Below, one piece after another: positions 47,730-56,056 of a stretch of 64,000 nt of DNA. The translations under genes were made by a program, and so were the position numbers. The stretch covers positions 1-64,000 of the forward strand of contig JAAYMC010000038.1 in the NCBI GenBank assembly GCA_012521555.1, given 5' to 3'. Source of the stretch: Clostridiales bacterium (lineage in GTDB: Bacteria > Bacillota > Clostridia > Oscillospirales > Oscillospiraceae). Below the pieces are notes generated by a model. The model did no database searches. It saw nothing but the letters and a program-made list of their open reading frames with translations, and was not told the origin of the DNA. The first letter of the stretch is position 1. Every line of letters starts with the position of its first letter.

Positions 47730-47744
47730 AGAAATAATAATAAG
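47730..47744 (-). repeat. Inverted repeat, right arm (15 bp)
   Basis: AGAAATAATAATAAG, the reverse complement of 47590-47604, ends 195 bases before the tautomerase start. Low complexity makes the match less striking. Confidence 0.8.
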
Positions 47745-47939
47745 CGGGATAACCCGGATTGTCGTTTTTCTACATATTACGGGCATATTCTTTGTTTAAG
47801 TCTTACTATTCCAAAACCAGAATGGAATGACATACATGAAACGGAATAACGCATTCTGACGGATTCATGGTAGACTTAATTCGGTAAATGGCAAGGCGCA
47901 GAGCCCCCCGGTATCCCCGGGCCCAAAGGAGTGATGACA

Positions 47940-48344
47940 ATGCCGTATATGAGAGTCAGCCTGACAAAGACGCTCACACAGGAGCAGAAGAAAGCCCTCT
48001 ACGATGGCCTTGGCGCGGCGCTCAGCCTGATTCCCGGCAAAAAGCCCTACATGCTCATTGCCGAGATTGAGGACGGAAAGACCATCTTCTGCGGCGGGCG
48101 GCCGCAGGAAAACTTCGTCTTTGTCGACGCGCGGTACTTTGGCAAGTTTGAATACCCCGTCAAAAAGGCCTTTGCGCAGGGAGTCTTCAAAGCCATAGAG
48201 GATGTGGCGGGAACGCCCAAAGAGTGCATTTCCATGACGATACTGGAAATGAGCACCTGGGGCGGTTTCGGCGATCTGGCCGACGAGTCTTACGCCGGCC
48301 AGGGACAGCCCCCTGCCGGTCCGGACCCCGCGTCAGGAAAATAA
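47940..48344 (+). CDS. Tautomerase superfamily protein
   Basis: The 134-residue product begins Met-Pro, and Pro1 after Met removal is the catalytic base of tautomerases such as 4-oxalocrotonate tautomerase and MIF. 'MPYMRVSLTKTLTQEQKKAL' is the usual first strand and helix. ATG 47940 is set by AAAGGAG 8 bases upstream and by this proline; an in-frame GTG at 47931 would bury it. The single-chain length is closer to MIF-type than to 60-residue 4-OT. It is 62 bases before a cupin gene and probably forms an operon with it; a role in aromatic or dicarboxylic acid chemistry is a guess. Confidence 0.85.
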   Translation: MPYMRVSLTKTLTQEQKKALYDGLGAALSLIPGKKPYMLIAEIEDGKTIFCGGRPQENFVFVDARYFGKFEYPVKKAFAQGVFKAIEDVAGTPKECISMTILEMSTWGGFGDLADESYAGQGQPPAGPDPASGK

Positions 48345-48406
48345 GCATTGTACAAAGCAGCGTTTTGGTATATACATATTCTTAAATCAATTTGAAAGGA
48401 TGACCT

Positions 48407-49042
48407 GTGGTGGCAAAATTCGACTTAAGAAAGCTGCCGGAAGCGAATGTCCCCAAGAAGTATATCCTGACGGAGGAAGAAAAGGCAAACAGCAAATACG
48501 GCAAGCTCGTCTTCAACTTCCCCCAGGAGGAAAACGAAGTCGTCGCGGAGGGCGATCCCCCCGATTACGTCGTGCATCCCCAGGCGTATTTCCGCGGCGC
48601 CCGCCAGATCCCCGGTTCGGAATTCAACTGCAGCTTCCAGATTTTCGTCAAGCCCTTCTTTCTGGACAGAGTCCAGCACCGCCATCCCAAGGATGAGTAC
48701 CTGATTTTCCTCGGGGCCAACTCCACCAACGTCTTTGACTTTGACGCGCGCATTGAGTTCACCCTTGGCAAGGGCGAGGACGCCGAGACCTACATCATCG
48801 ACCGGCCCACCATTATCCGCGTCCCAGCCGGGATGTACCACTGCCCGCTGCACTTCAAAGAGGTGAACAAACCCGTTATGTTCCTCGCGGCCTGCATGAT
48901 GCCCATGTTCGGCGGCATCTACGACATGCCCGACATGACGACCCGGGAGCTGTATTACAACGGCCCCCTTCCCTGCAAGTACGACGAGAACAAAAAGTGC
49001 GACGCCTGCGGCAAGTGCCTGCAGGAGACGTGGGAGAAGTAG
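48407..49042 (+). CDS. Cupin-fold metal-binding protein with cysteine-rich tail
   Basis: The 211-residue protein has a cupin first motif with His91, His93 and Glu97 ('DRVQHRHPKDEYLIFLG') and a second motif 'RVPAGMYHCPLHF' at about 140-150. These would bind one divalent metal. The last 25 residues add 'CKYDENKKCDACGKCLQ', four cysteines not part of the cupin fold, that could hold a second metal or iron-sulfur centre. The reaction is unknown. GTG 48407 (or 48410) follows GAAAGGA. It lies after the tautomerase gene and is followed by a strong terminator. Confidence 0.75.
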   Translation: MVAKFDLRKLPEANVPKKYILTEEEKANSKYGKLVFNFPQEENEVVAEGDPPDYVVHPQAYFRGARQIPGSEFNCSFQIFVKPFFLDRVQHRHPKDEYLIFLGANSTNVFDFDARIEFTLGKGEDAETYIIDRPTIIRVPAGMYHCPLHFKEVNKPVMFLAACMMPMFGGIYDMPDMTTRELYYNGPLPCKYDENKKCDACGKCLQETWEK

Positions 49043-49084
49043 CTACATAAGGTTTCAGGCGGCCGAAAGCAAAAGAGCTAATTA

Positions 49085-49124
49085 AACAGAACCGTTGTGT
49101 CACGCACAACGGTTCTGTTTTTTT
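49085..49124 (+). terminator. Terminator of the tautomerase–cupin unit
   Basis: A perfect 15-bp stem (49085-49099, 49105-49119, loop TCACG) is followed by a run of T. Confidence 0.92.
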
Positions 49125-49161
49125 GGAAGGGCGCGCGGCGATATGGACGGAAGCATAAACT

Positions 49162-49192
49162 AACCCCTCCCGGACAGGTTCCGGGAGGGGTT
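49162..49192 (-). terminator. Terminator of the serpin gene
   Basis: A perfect 13-bp stem (49162-49174, 49180-49192) ends 16 bases after the serpin stop; the minus strand then has TTAGTTTA. Confidence 0.75.
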
Positions 49193-49207
49193 GTAATTAT
49201 GGATATT

Positions 49208-50503
49208 TTAGCTTTCCGCGGGGTTCTGGACGACGCCGGTAAAAAGGATGATGCCCTGATACTCGATGAAGAAGATGAACGGGCGGTCGAAAATCAGCTC
49301 TACGGGCTGCGGTTCCTCAATTATCGGCGCGCCGGCGGGCATGGCGAGTTCCGTGTAGGCCGCCGCCTCCACCCCGTCCTCGTCGATGCTGATGCGGGCA
49401 AGCTGGCGGGCGGAGGAGATATACAGGCCGTCGTCGGCCATGCCGGAAAAGTCGGCCAGCTTAAAGTCAAGGGCGTCGGTGATGCCCAGCGCGGCGAAAA
49501 GCTCCGTAAGTCCGTTTTCCACGCCAAAGTCGAACCTGGGGATGGACGCCGTAACCCGGGCGTAAACGCTCTCCCCGTTCATTTGAAGTATGCCGGCAAG
49601 CTTCTCGGAAGACAGCAGGTCCCCGGGAGAGAGCCCCTCGTCCGGCAGGACGAAGTTCATGGAGGCGCCGCCCGTGGTGCTAAGCTGCAGGAGGGACCAG
49701 CCGTCGCCGTCAATATAGTTGCGGTTGGATGTCATGTTCATGAAATCGGCTGTGACGGTGCCGCCGCCGGCGAGATGAAAGTCGCCGGTTTCGGTAAGAG
49801 ATTTATTGAAGCTCTTCGACCAGGCGTCCTTGAAGTAGATGGTGTTGAGTATCAGCAAAACCAGGTCCTCGGAGTAATTGTACGTGGGGTTTATAAGCCC
49901 GCCTGTGTGCTCCGAGACCCACTTGGCCATCTCCTTTGCGGTGGCATCATTTGAGAAGTCCACTTCGTACAGGTAGGCGAAAAACTTTCCGGCGGCGGTG
50001 TCCAGGAAGTCCTCTTTAAAACTGTATTCATCCATCCACAGAGAGTTTGCGAGCGTCAGCTTGGAGACCTTGTTGTCCGTGTACAGGTAGCGGAAGAGCC
50101 TGGCGGACTGCTCGGCGATATAATCGTCGTCAAATCCGGCAAGGTGCAGGGCATTAAGAAGCTGGGACTTTGTCTCCCCGTCGGCGCCCACGGCGCACAG
50201 GGCCAGAGGATAGTACAGGCTGAGGGGTGAGTACAGCTGGTTTTTCTCAGAGCCCGGCAGCAGCGCGCCGGTACTGGAGGCGGCAAACCCGGCAAGCGCC
50301 TGAAGAAACTCCTCGTCGGGGGTGTTTTCTTCCTGCACAGCGCGTCTTGCCGCGTAATTGTCGAAAGCGATCGCTTTGGGGTAAACCGGCCGGGCTACGG
50401 CCGAGACTGAAGGTACGATGGAGCAGCCGACGAGAAGCATCAGAGCGGCCAGAAGAACGGCGGTCAGCTTCAGCGTTTTCATTGTCGTCACATCTTTTTT
50501 CAT
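49208..50503 (-). CDS. Serpin lipoprotein (serine protease inhibitor)
   Basis: The 431-residue secreted protein has a lipoprotein signal ending 'LAALMLLVGC', then a full serpin fold: 'NQLYSPLSLYYPLALCAVGA', 'LANSLWMDE', 'LLILNTIYFKDAWSKSF', hinge 'DEDGVEAAAYTELAM' and the closing 'FDRPFIFFIEYQGIILFTG'. Counting from the hinge Gly as P15 puts Gly-Ala at the scissile bond, so the target is more likely an elastase- or subtilisin-like protease than a trypsin. It is anchored outside the cell. ATG 50503 follows AAGGAGG. It shares its 5' leader, inverted, with the next gene. Confidence 0.93.
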   Translation of the reverse strand: MKKDVTTMKTLKLTAVLLAALMLLVGCSIVPSVSAVARPVYPKAIAFDNYAARRAVQEENTPDEEFLQALAGFAASSTGALLPGSEKNQLYSPLSLYYPLALCAVGADGETKSQLLNALHLAGFDDDYIAEQSARLFRYLYTDNKVSKLTLANSLWMDEYSFKEDFLDTAAGKFFAYLYEVDFSNDATAKEMAKWVSEHTGGLINPTYNYSEDLVLLILNTIYFKDAWSKSFNKSLTETGDFHLAGGGTVTADFMNMTSNRNYIDGDGWSLLQLSTTGGASMNFVLPDEGLSPGDLLSSEKLAGILQMNGESVYARVTASIPRFDFGVENGLTELFAALGITDALDFKLADFSGMADDGLYISSARQLARISIDEDGVEAAAYTELAMPAGAPIIEEPQPVELIFDRPFIFFIEYQGIILFTGVVQNPAES

Positions 50504-50516
50504 CTGTTAACCTCCT
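50494..50516 (-). repeat. Inverted repeat, left arm (23 bp) at the serpin start
   Basis: These 23 bases cover the serpin ribosome site, spacer, ATG and first codons. They are the exact reverse complement of 50800-50822 at the divergent transporter gene. Confidence 0.9.
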
Positions 50517-50812
50517 TCAACATCCTTTAATTGAAGGACGCGGCAGGAGGCCGGTTTGTTCCCGTTTTACCAGCAGGGCTACCTGTTTCGGCTTATTGTA
50601 ACGCCATTCTAACCAATGTGCCTTATTTCTTGTTCAATATTCCCTATACTGCCCAAGGCATATTGTAATACCGCACAAGTTATTGATTTATGAGTTATAA
50701 TTTCTTGACAATGTTTCTAATCCATAATTATACATAATTATATATGGGGCGTAACAGCAGATTCTCTATGGTCTGCATTCATTCATCGTAGAGAAATATA
50801 GGAGGTTAACAG
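50504..50812. other. Divergent 309-bp promoter region between serpin and CUT2 transporter
   Basis: An AT-rich region with one strong plus-strand promoter (50705-50733), a nested palindromic A/T stretch (about 50721-50746), and a short hairpin (50513-50520/50531-50538) that would cover part of the serpin ribosome site. No clear minus-strand promoter. The ends are the 23-bp inverted repeat. Confidence 0.65.
50705..50733 (+). promoter_or_regulatory. Sigma-A type promoter for the CUT2 transporter
   Basis: Perfect TTGACA (50705-50710), 17-bp spacer, TTATAC (50728-50733; alternatively TATACA with 18 bp). It lies 80 bp before ATG 50813, within the interval bounded by the inverted repeat. Confidence 0.7.
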
Positions 50813-50822
50813 ATGAAAAAAG
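50800..50822 (+). repeat. Inverted repeat, right arm (23 bp) at the transporter start
   Basis: These bases span AGGAGG, the 7-base spacer TTAACAG, the ATG and the next seven bases. They match the serpin leader (50516-50494) without a mismatch. Confidence 0.9.
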
Positions 50823-52138
50823 CAGTGGCACTCATTCTGACGTTGGTACTGGCGCTCACGCTCTTTGCGTGCGCATCCAACGACAAAACGCCAAGCTCGC
50901 CAGCACCGACACAATCCCCCACAGGCGGCGCGCCCGCGGCAGACGGTAAGAAGCCTTACCCGAACTGCAACGAGGACGGCTCTATCAATCTGGATAGAAT
51001 CGCGCACTACGACCCCGAGTACGACTACACGCAAAACGAAAAATTCAAGGTAACCTACATAACCCAGGACGGCGGCCCGCTGTACCAACAGTCTGCCGCT
51101 GCTTATGAGCACTGGGCTCCGCTGTTCAATATGGAGTGGGCCGGCTTCATCAGCTCCAACGGTGACGCCGACCTGTACATGACCAGCCTGCAGAACCAGC
51201 TGGACCAGGGCGTCAGGGGCTTTATCCTTGACCCGGACAGCACCATCTTCCCTGCCGTTGCCGATCTGATGGACGCTTATCCGGATTGCGCCTGGATGTC
51301 CCAGATGTCTGCTCCCCGTGACGGCACCTCCGGCGAAGGCGTTCCTCCGGGAGGCCACATGATCCACCCCTACGTTGGATTCGACAACTACGACGCCGGT
51401 GTGCAGGTTACCAACAAGCTCCTGCAGTGGAAAGAAGAAAACCTTCCTGACGTTGACTGGAAAGACATCGCTTTCCTCGCCATGGCCTTCTCCACGTCAC
51501 CCCAGCTCAACGACCGCGTCACCGCTTCCAAGGACATCTGGCTGAAGACGGCCGGCACTCTGGACAATTTCTTCATCGCCGACTGCGTCTCCACGGGCAT
51601 TAATCTCCAGGGCGGCATCGAGGCTGCCACGCCGATCATCACAACGAACGCATCCAGATATAAATACTGGCTCGTCCAGGGCCTGATCGACGACTTTGCC
51701 ATTGCGGCGGCCACGGTTCTTGACCAGCAGGGCCTGACCGACAACTCCTGCGTTGCCTGCTTCGGCGGCTCGGGACTCCAGATGCAGTGGGATGCCGGCA
51801 CACAGAACGCTTTCCGCTACGCGCTCTTCACCGCGCAGAACCTTTATGCGGAACCCATCATCGGCGCCGTCTACGCTTTCCTGATGGGCTGGGCAACTCC
51901 GGATACCATCTGGCCGAGCTGGGTCAAGTGGGATGACCACGGCACAAACGGTCACACCTACCCGCAGCTCCGCCTGCCCACCGTGTGGCTTGAGCCCGAT
52001 TCCTACAAGCACTATCTCGAGTGGACGGATATGTACGCCAAGGCCAATGCATACGATTATCCGCAGGAAGGCATCAATCTTGACGACTACTCTCCGTTCG
52101 TCGACAAGGTGCCCGACGATTACAAGAAACCGAACTAA
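50813..52138 (+). CDS. Sugar-type (CUT2) ABC transporter substrate-binding lipoprotein
   Basis: The 441-residue protein has a lipoprotein signal ('MKKAVALILTLVLALTLFAC'), a Ser/Pro/Thr linker and a periplasmic-binding-like fold of the ribose type ('KFKVTYITQDGGPLYQQSAA', 'QNQLDQGVRGFILDPDSTI', 'IAFLAMAFSTSPQLNDRVTA'). It is about 100 residues longer than RbsB, with extra sequence before the first strand and late 'WATPDTIWPSWVKWDDHG'. The ligand is unknown; the transporter could carry a sugar, a polyol or a nucleoside-like compound. AGGAGG precedes the ATG, and a 14-bp hairpin lies after the stop. Confidence 0.88.
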   Translation: MKKAVALILTLVLALTLFACASNDKTPSSPAPTQSPTGGAPAADGKKPYPNCNEDGSINLDRIAHYDPEYDYTQNEKFKVTYITQDGGPLYQQSAAAYEHWAPLFNMEWAGFISSNGDADLYMTSLQNQLDQGVRGFILDPDSTIFPAVADLMDAYPDCAWMSQMSAPRDGTSGEGVPPGGHMIHPYVGFDNYDAGVQVTNKLLQWKEENLPDVDWKDIAFLAMAFSTSPQLNDRVTASKDIWLKTAGTLDNFFIADCVSTGINLQGGIEAATPIITTNASRYKYWLVQGLIDDFAIAAATVLDQQGLTDNSCVACFGGSGLQMQWDAGTQNAFRYALFTAQNLYAEPIIGAVYAFLMGWATPDTIWPSWVKWDDHGTNGHTYPQLRLPTVWLEPDSYKHYLEWTDMYAKANAYDYPQEGINLDDYSPFVDKVPDDYKKPN

Positions 52139-52178
52139 CCATCTCCCCGATCGGAACGTCGGCATATACGAGCTAACG

Positions 52179-52211
52179 AAATTTGGACGGCGTTTATCGC
52201 CGTCCAAATTT
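52179..52211. other. 14-bp perfect hairpin between binding protein and ATPase genes
   Basis: Arms 52179-52192 and 52198-52211 with loop TTTAT; no T-run. It probably protects the 3' end of the binding-protein mRNA or partly stops transcription, raising binding protein over transporter. Confidence 0.7.
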
Positions 52212-52239
52212 CAAAGGAAAAAATCTGGCAGGTGAAAAC

Positions 52240-53734
52240 ATGACAAAATCACTGGAGTTTAGGGGAATCGGGAAATCTTTCCCCGGAGTGCGCGCCCTTG
52301 ACAACGTCAGCTTCCGGGCGGAGGGCGGAAAAGTGCTCGCGCTGCTGGGTGAAAACGGCGCCGGAAAATCGACGCTCCTTAAAATCATGAGCGGCGATCT
52401 GAAGGCCGACGAGGGCGAGGTCCTGCTCAACGGGCAAAAAAGTTGAGTTTCCCGGCCCTCGGGAGGCAATTGAGGCCGGAATCAGCGTCATCTACCAGGA
52501 GCGCCAGCTCATCCCCAGCATGTCCGTTATGGAGAACATATTTGCAGGGGCGCTTCCCAAGACGAAGCTCGGCCTGTTCGACAAGCGAAGGCTCTACAAC
52601 GAGGCGACGGAGATCATCAGGAAGTTCGGTCTGGACATTGATCCTTTAGAGCCTGTAGGACAGCTCAACATCGCGCACCAGCAGATGGTTGAGATCATGA
52701 AGGCGTACCGCAGAAATTCGGACATCATCGCCTTCGACGAGCCCACTGCTCCTCTGACAGAAAAAGAGATCAAAATCCTCTTTGAGCTCATCTTAAAGCT
52801 CAAGGAAGAGGGAAAGGTCGTCATCTACGTCTCCCACCGTCTCGCCGAAATCTTCCAGGTCACGGACGAAATCGTCGTCCTGAAGGACGGCAAGTTCGTC
52901 AAGACCCTGAAAACGTCCGAAACGACGGAGGCTGAGCTGATCAAGGCAATGGTAGGCAGAGACATCGGGGACACCTACGCAAACCTTAAGAGAAACGACA
53001 ACATCGGCGACGTCGTACTCGAGGTGGACAAGCTCAGCAATCTCGTGCTCAAAGACGTGAGCTTCAAACTGCGCCGCGGCGAAATCCTGGGTTTCGCGGG
53101 ACTGGTGGGCGCCGGGCGCACGGAGGTCGCGCGCGCAATCTTCGGAGTGGATCCGATTACAAGCGGAGAAATCAGGCTGGAAGGAAAGCCCGTGTCGTTT
53201 AAGAATCCCGGGGAAGCCATCCGCGCCGGCATCGCGCTTGCACCGGAGGACCGCAAGTACGAAGGCCTCGTCATGTTCCGCTCCATCAAGGATAACGTTG
53301 TCATGCCCGTCATCGATACTCTGAACAAGGGTATCTTCGTGGACAAAAACGAGCTTACCAAACTGGCGAATAAAGCCGTGGAGAAATACTCGATTAAAAC
53401 GCCCACCATTGACAAGAAAACATCGGAGCTGTCGGGCGGCAACCAGCAGAAGGTCATTCTGGGACGCTGGACAAACGAGAAAATGGTGACGAAGGTGCTG
53501 ATTCTCGACGAACCCACAAAGGGTATCGACGTGGGCGCCAAAGCGGAGATTTACCAGACCGTCTGCGACCTGGCCAGGCAGGGAATCGCCGTGATATACA
53601 TATCCAGCGAGCTGACGGAAGTTATCAACCTGGCTGACAACATTGTCGTAATGCGCAGAGGGCGCGTGACGGGTATCGTACCGCGCGAAGAAGCGACGGA
53701 AGAAAAAGTCCTTGCCCTGGCCATGCGTGATTAA
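52240..53734 (+). pseudogene. CUT2 ABC transporter ATP-binding protein, frameshifted
   Basis: Two reading frames make one ATPase. Frame one (52240-52446) encodes the start and Walker A ('[16 protein letters not shown]') and stops at TGA 52444-52446. Frame two is open from 52442 and carries the rest ('[20 protein letters not shown]', NBD1 'AFDEPTAPLTEKE', second NBD 'GLVGAGRTEVARAI', 'LSGGNQQKVILGRW'). Deleting one A from the six-A run at 52436-52441 would restore a 497-residue protein, the family's usual size. Either a mutation, an assembly error, or (less likely) a slippage site. ATG 52520 could restart translation without Walker A. Both permeases downstream are intact. Confidence 0.88.
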
Positions 53735-53747
53735 GGAGGCGGAAACC

Positions 53748-54755
53748 TTGAGAAAAGAGAGCTTCTATAGAAAGTATATTCGCCCAATCATTACTCATAA
53801 AGTGTTTTCGCTTGTGATTATTCTCCTGGCGCTGGTTGTATTGTTTTCCATTTGGTCAGCGGCCCAAGGCAAGCAGTTCTTTAAAGCGAGCACCTTAAGA
53901 AACATTTTGAACTCCATTGTCTTAACGTCGTTTCTGACGATTGGCGCCGGCATGCTGCTCATAGCGGGCGATATGGACCTCTCCCAGGCGGCGGTAGGCG
54001 CTTTCGGAGGTATCGTTCTGGCCGCGTCAATCGTGTACTGGAAGCTGCCCTGGTTCGTGGGGATAATCATTTGCCTCCTGCTTTGCGGCGTTTTGGGCGC
54101 CATTAACGCGATCATGGTAACGCGGTACCGTTTCCCGTCCTTCATAGCAACGCTGGCGATGATGTCCATGGCGAAGGGTCTTATGTATATTTTCAGCACC
54201 ATCGGCAAGGGATCGGACGTCGCTTCCAATATCGCCGTCAACAACCCTTACCTTAACTTTATCGGCAAAGGCACCATCGGCCCCGTCCCCTTCGGAATCA
54301 TTGTCATGCTCGTCTTTTTCCTGGTCTACGGGATCCTATTAACAAAGACGAAAATCGGACTTAAAATCATGCTCATGGGCGGCAACAAGGCGGCCGCGAA
54401 TCTGGCGGGAATCAATTCCAAAAAAATATTGTTTGCCCTTTTCGTTAACGCATCGGTTCTCGCCGGCGTGGCCGGAATCTTCAGCACTGGCCGTCTCGGT
54501 CAGGGCTCGCTGCTTGCCCTGCAGACAAACCAGTTTTCCGGTCTTACGGCGGCGATTTTGGGCGGAATTTCGTTTGGCGGCGGCTCCGGCGGTATGGGGG
54601 GCGCGTTTGTCGGACTCCTGATTCTAAACACCTTCCAGATCGGCATGGGCGTTGTCGGCGTCAATCCGTACTGGGTCAACGTCTTCTCCGGCGTGATCCT
54701 GCTGATCGCTCTGGCGACGGACTTCATCTCCAGAAGACGCCTCAGGTCGGTATAA
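53748..54755 (+). CDS. CUT2-type ABC transporter permease (first)
   Basis: The 335-residue membrane protein of the RbsC family has about ten hydrophobic segments. Typical stretches are 'IGAGMLLIAGDMDLSQAAVG', 'YRFPSFIATLAMMSMAKGLM', 'MGGNKAAANLAGINSKKI' and 'GISFGGGSGGMGGAFVGLLI'. TTG 53748 is the start, 8 bases after AAGGAGG; the frame is open further back but only into the ATPase gene. It probably pairs with the next permease as a heterodimer. Confidence 0.9.
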   Translation: MRKESFYRKYIRPIITHKVFSLVIILLALVVLFSIWSAAQGKQFFKASTLRNILNSIVLTSFLTIGAGMLLIAGDMDLSQAAVGAFGGIVLAASIVYWKLPWFVGIIICLLLCGVLGAINAIMVTRYRFPSFIATLAMMSMAKGLMYIFSTIGKGSDVASNIAVNNPYLNFIGKGTIGPVPFGIIVMLVFFLVYGILLTKTKIGLKIMLMGGNKAAANLAGINSKKILFALFVNASVLAGVAGIFSTGRLGQGSLLALQTNQFSGLTAAILGGISFGGGSGGMGGAFVGLLILNTFQIGMGVVGVNPYWVNVFSGVILLIALATDFISRRRLRSV

Positions 54756-54770
54756 GTAGGAGGTAACATC

Positions 54771-55832
54771 ATGCAAAAGAGGAAAATTATTTCTCGCATA
54801 CTGCGGAATAAATCCACGCCGCTTATTGTGATTTTGATCATAATGTGCATCATCACCATGATCGTCAGCAGCGGCGTGCTGAAAGGCGAGCCGCTCAGCG
54901 CTATGTTTACCCGGGGATTTTTGTCCGGCGGCAATCTCATCGGCATTTTCAACAAGCTGGTCATCCAGGCCTTTATGATGTGCGGCATCGTCCTGTTGCT
55001 GATCGGCGGGAACATTGACCTCTCCGTCGCAGGCCAGGCCGGCCTGACGGCCATGGTATTCGCCTGGCTCTGTCAGAAAACAAGCCTCCACTGGATCATA
55101 ATCTTCCTGATCTGCGTCGTAATGGGGGCGATCCTGGGGCTGCTCAACACACTTCTGGTCAACCGCTTGAAATTCCCCTCGTTTATCGCGACCATCGGCA
55201 TGTCCTCGGTCTACGCGGGACTCTGCAATATCATGACCAAGGGCGACAACATCCAGATCAGCACTGCCAAACATGGGAGTTTCGTCACCATGGGCAGAGC
55301 CAACATCGGCGGCTGGCTTCCCGTTTTGTTTTTGGTCGCAGTCATCGTTCTCATCGCATATCAGTTTATATTGTCCAGGACCACGTTCGGACGAAGCCTC
55401 TATATGTGCGGCGGCAATTCCACCGCGGCGCGCCTGTCCGGCCTGAAGCCCGACAGAATACTTAGATTCCTGTTCCTGAATAACAGCATCCTTGCGGCCA
55501 TCGGCGGCCTCTTATGGGTGTCCCAGTATCAGCTTGCCAGCCCGACGGCCATCACCTCTTCCGGCATGGATTTCGAGGTCATTTCCGCCTCGGTCCTTGG
55601 CGGCGTGGCTTTTCACGGGGGCTCCGGGAGCATCGGCGGGGCATTTGTGGCGCTGATGGTGCTCAACGTCTTTGAAAACATGCTCCACGTCATGAACGTT
55701 CAGGACTACTACATCGTTTTCGCAACGGGCGCCATACTGGTCATCGCGCTCGGCATCGACTATATCAACGCCGAAAGGCGGCGCAAAGCTCTGTTGGTTG
55801 CGTCCATCTCCGGCGCATTGGAAACCAAATAA
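54771..55832 (+). CDS. CUT2-type ABC transporter permease (second)
   Basis: The 353-residue RbsC-family protein is related to the preceding one: 'VLLLIGGNIDLSVAGQAGLT', 'LKFPSFIATIGMSSVYAGLC', 'MCGGNSTAARLSGLKPDRIL', 'GVAFHGGSGSIGGAFVALMV'. AGGAGG lies 8 bases before ATG 54771. Two permease genes, a two-domain ATPase and one binding protein make a complete importer except for the broken ATPase gene. It ends the operon. Confidence 0.9.
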   Translation: MQKRKIISRILRNKSTPLIVILIIMCIITMIVSSGVLKGEPLSAMFTRGFLSGGNLIGIFNKLVIQAFMMCGIVLLLIGGNIDLSVAGQAGLTAMVFAWLCQKTSLHWIIIFLICVVMGAILGLLNTLLVNRLKFPSFIATIGMSSVYAGLCNIMTKGDNIQISTAKHGSFVTMGRANIGGWLPVLFLVAVIVLIAYQFILSRTTFGRSLYMCGGNSTAARLSGLKPDRILRFLFLNNSILAAIGGLLWVSQYQLASPTAITSSGMDFEVISASVLGGVAFHGGSGSIGGAFVALMVLNVFENMLHVMNVQDYYIVFATGAILVIALGIDYINAERRRKALLVASISGALETK

Positions 55833-55951
55833 CGTTTTGTCTCAAGCAAAACTGCGGGATCGCCGTACTTCGGTGGTCCCGTTCTTATTCCTTCATCTGT
55901 GCAGCCTGCTTACATCTTCCTGTATCCCTTCTCCCCTGCTCCGGCCGGTAT

Positions 55952-55997
55952 AAAAAGCCTGAGAAAACACGCAAAATCGTGTCATCTCAGGCTTTTT
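55952..55997. terminator. Bidirectional terminator between transporter operon and aminopeptidase gene
   Basis: Outer arms AAAAAGCCTGAGA/TCTCAGGCTTTTT (55952-55964, 55985-55997) with an inner ACACG/CGTGT stem. It follows the minus-strand aminopeptidase gene by 60 bases and can also stop the plus-strand operon. Confidence 0.82.
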
Positions 55998-56056
55998 CAC
56001 ATTATCGGGTAAAAAGGGGCATAAACAGCTGCGCGTTAAAGCCGGCACAGCGTCAA

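Larger units (their letters stand above)
47560..47939. other. AT-rich 380-bp spacer between pepV and the tautomerase gene
   Basis: This divergent region is markedly richer in A and T than the rest of the window. It contains a 15-bp perfect inverted repeat (separate entries) and a small hairpin with CGGGATAACCCGG at 47745-47757. I see no convincing ORF or sigma-A promoter pair in either direction, though both flanking genes must be transcribed from it. Confidence 0.6.

Noticed and set aside
52436-52446. Programmed -1 frameshift site (A-run followed by G, dnaX-like)
   Set aside because: A -1 shift would not enter the downstream frame; a +1 shift is needed, and six As are short for strong transcript slippage. 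Mutation or assembly error is simpler.
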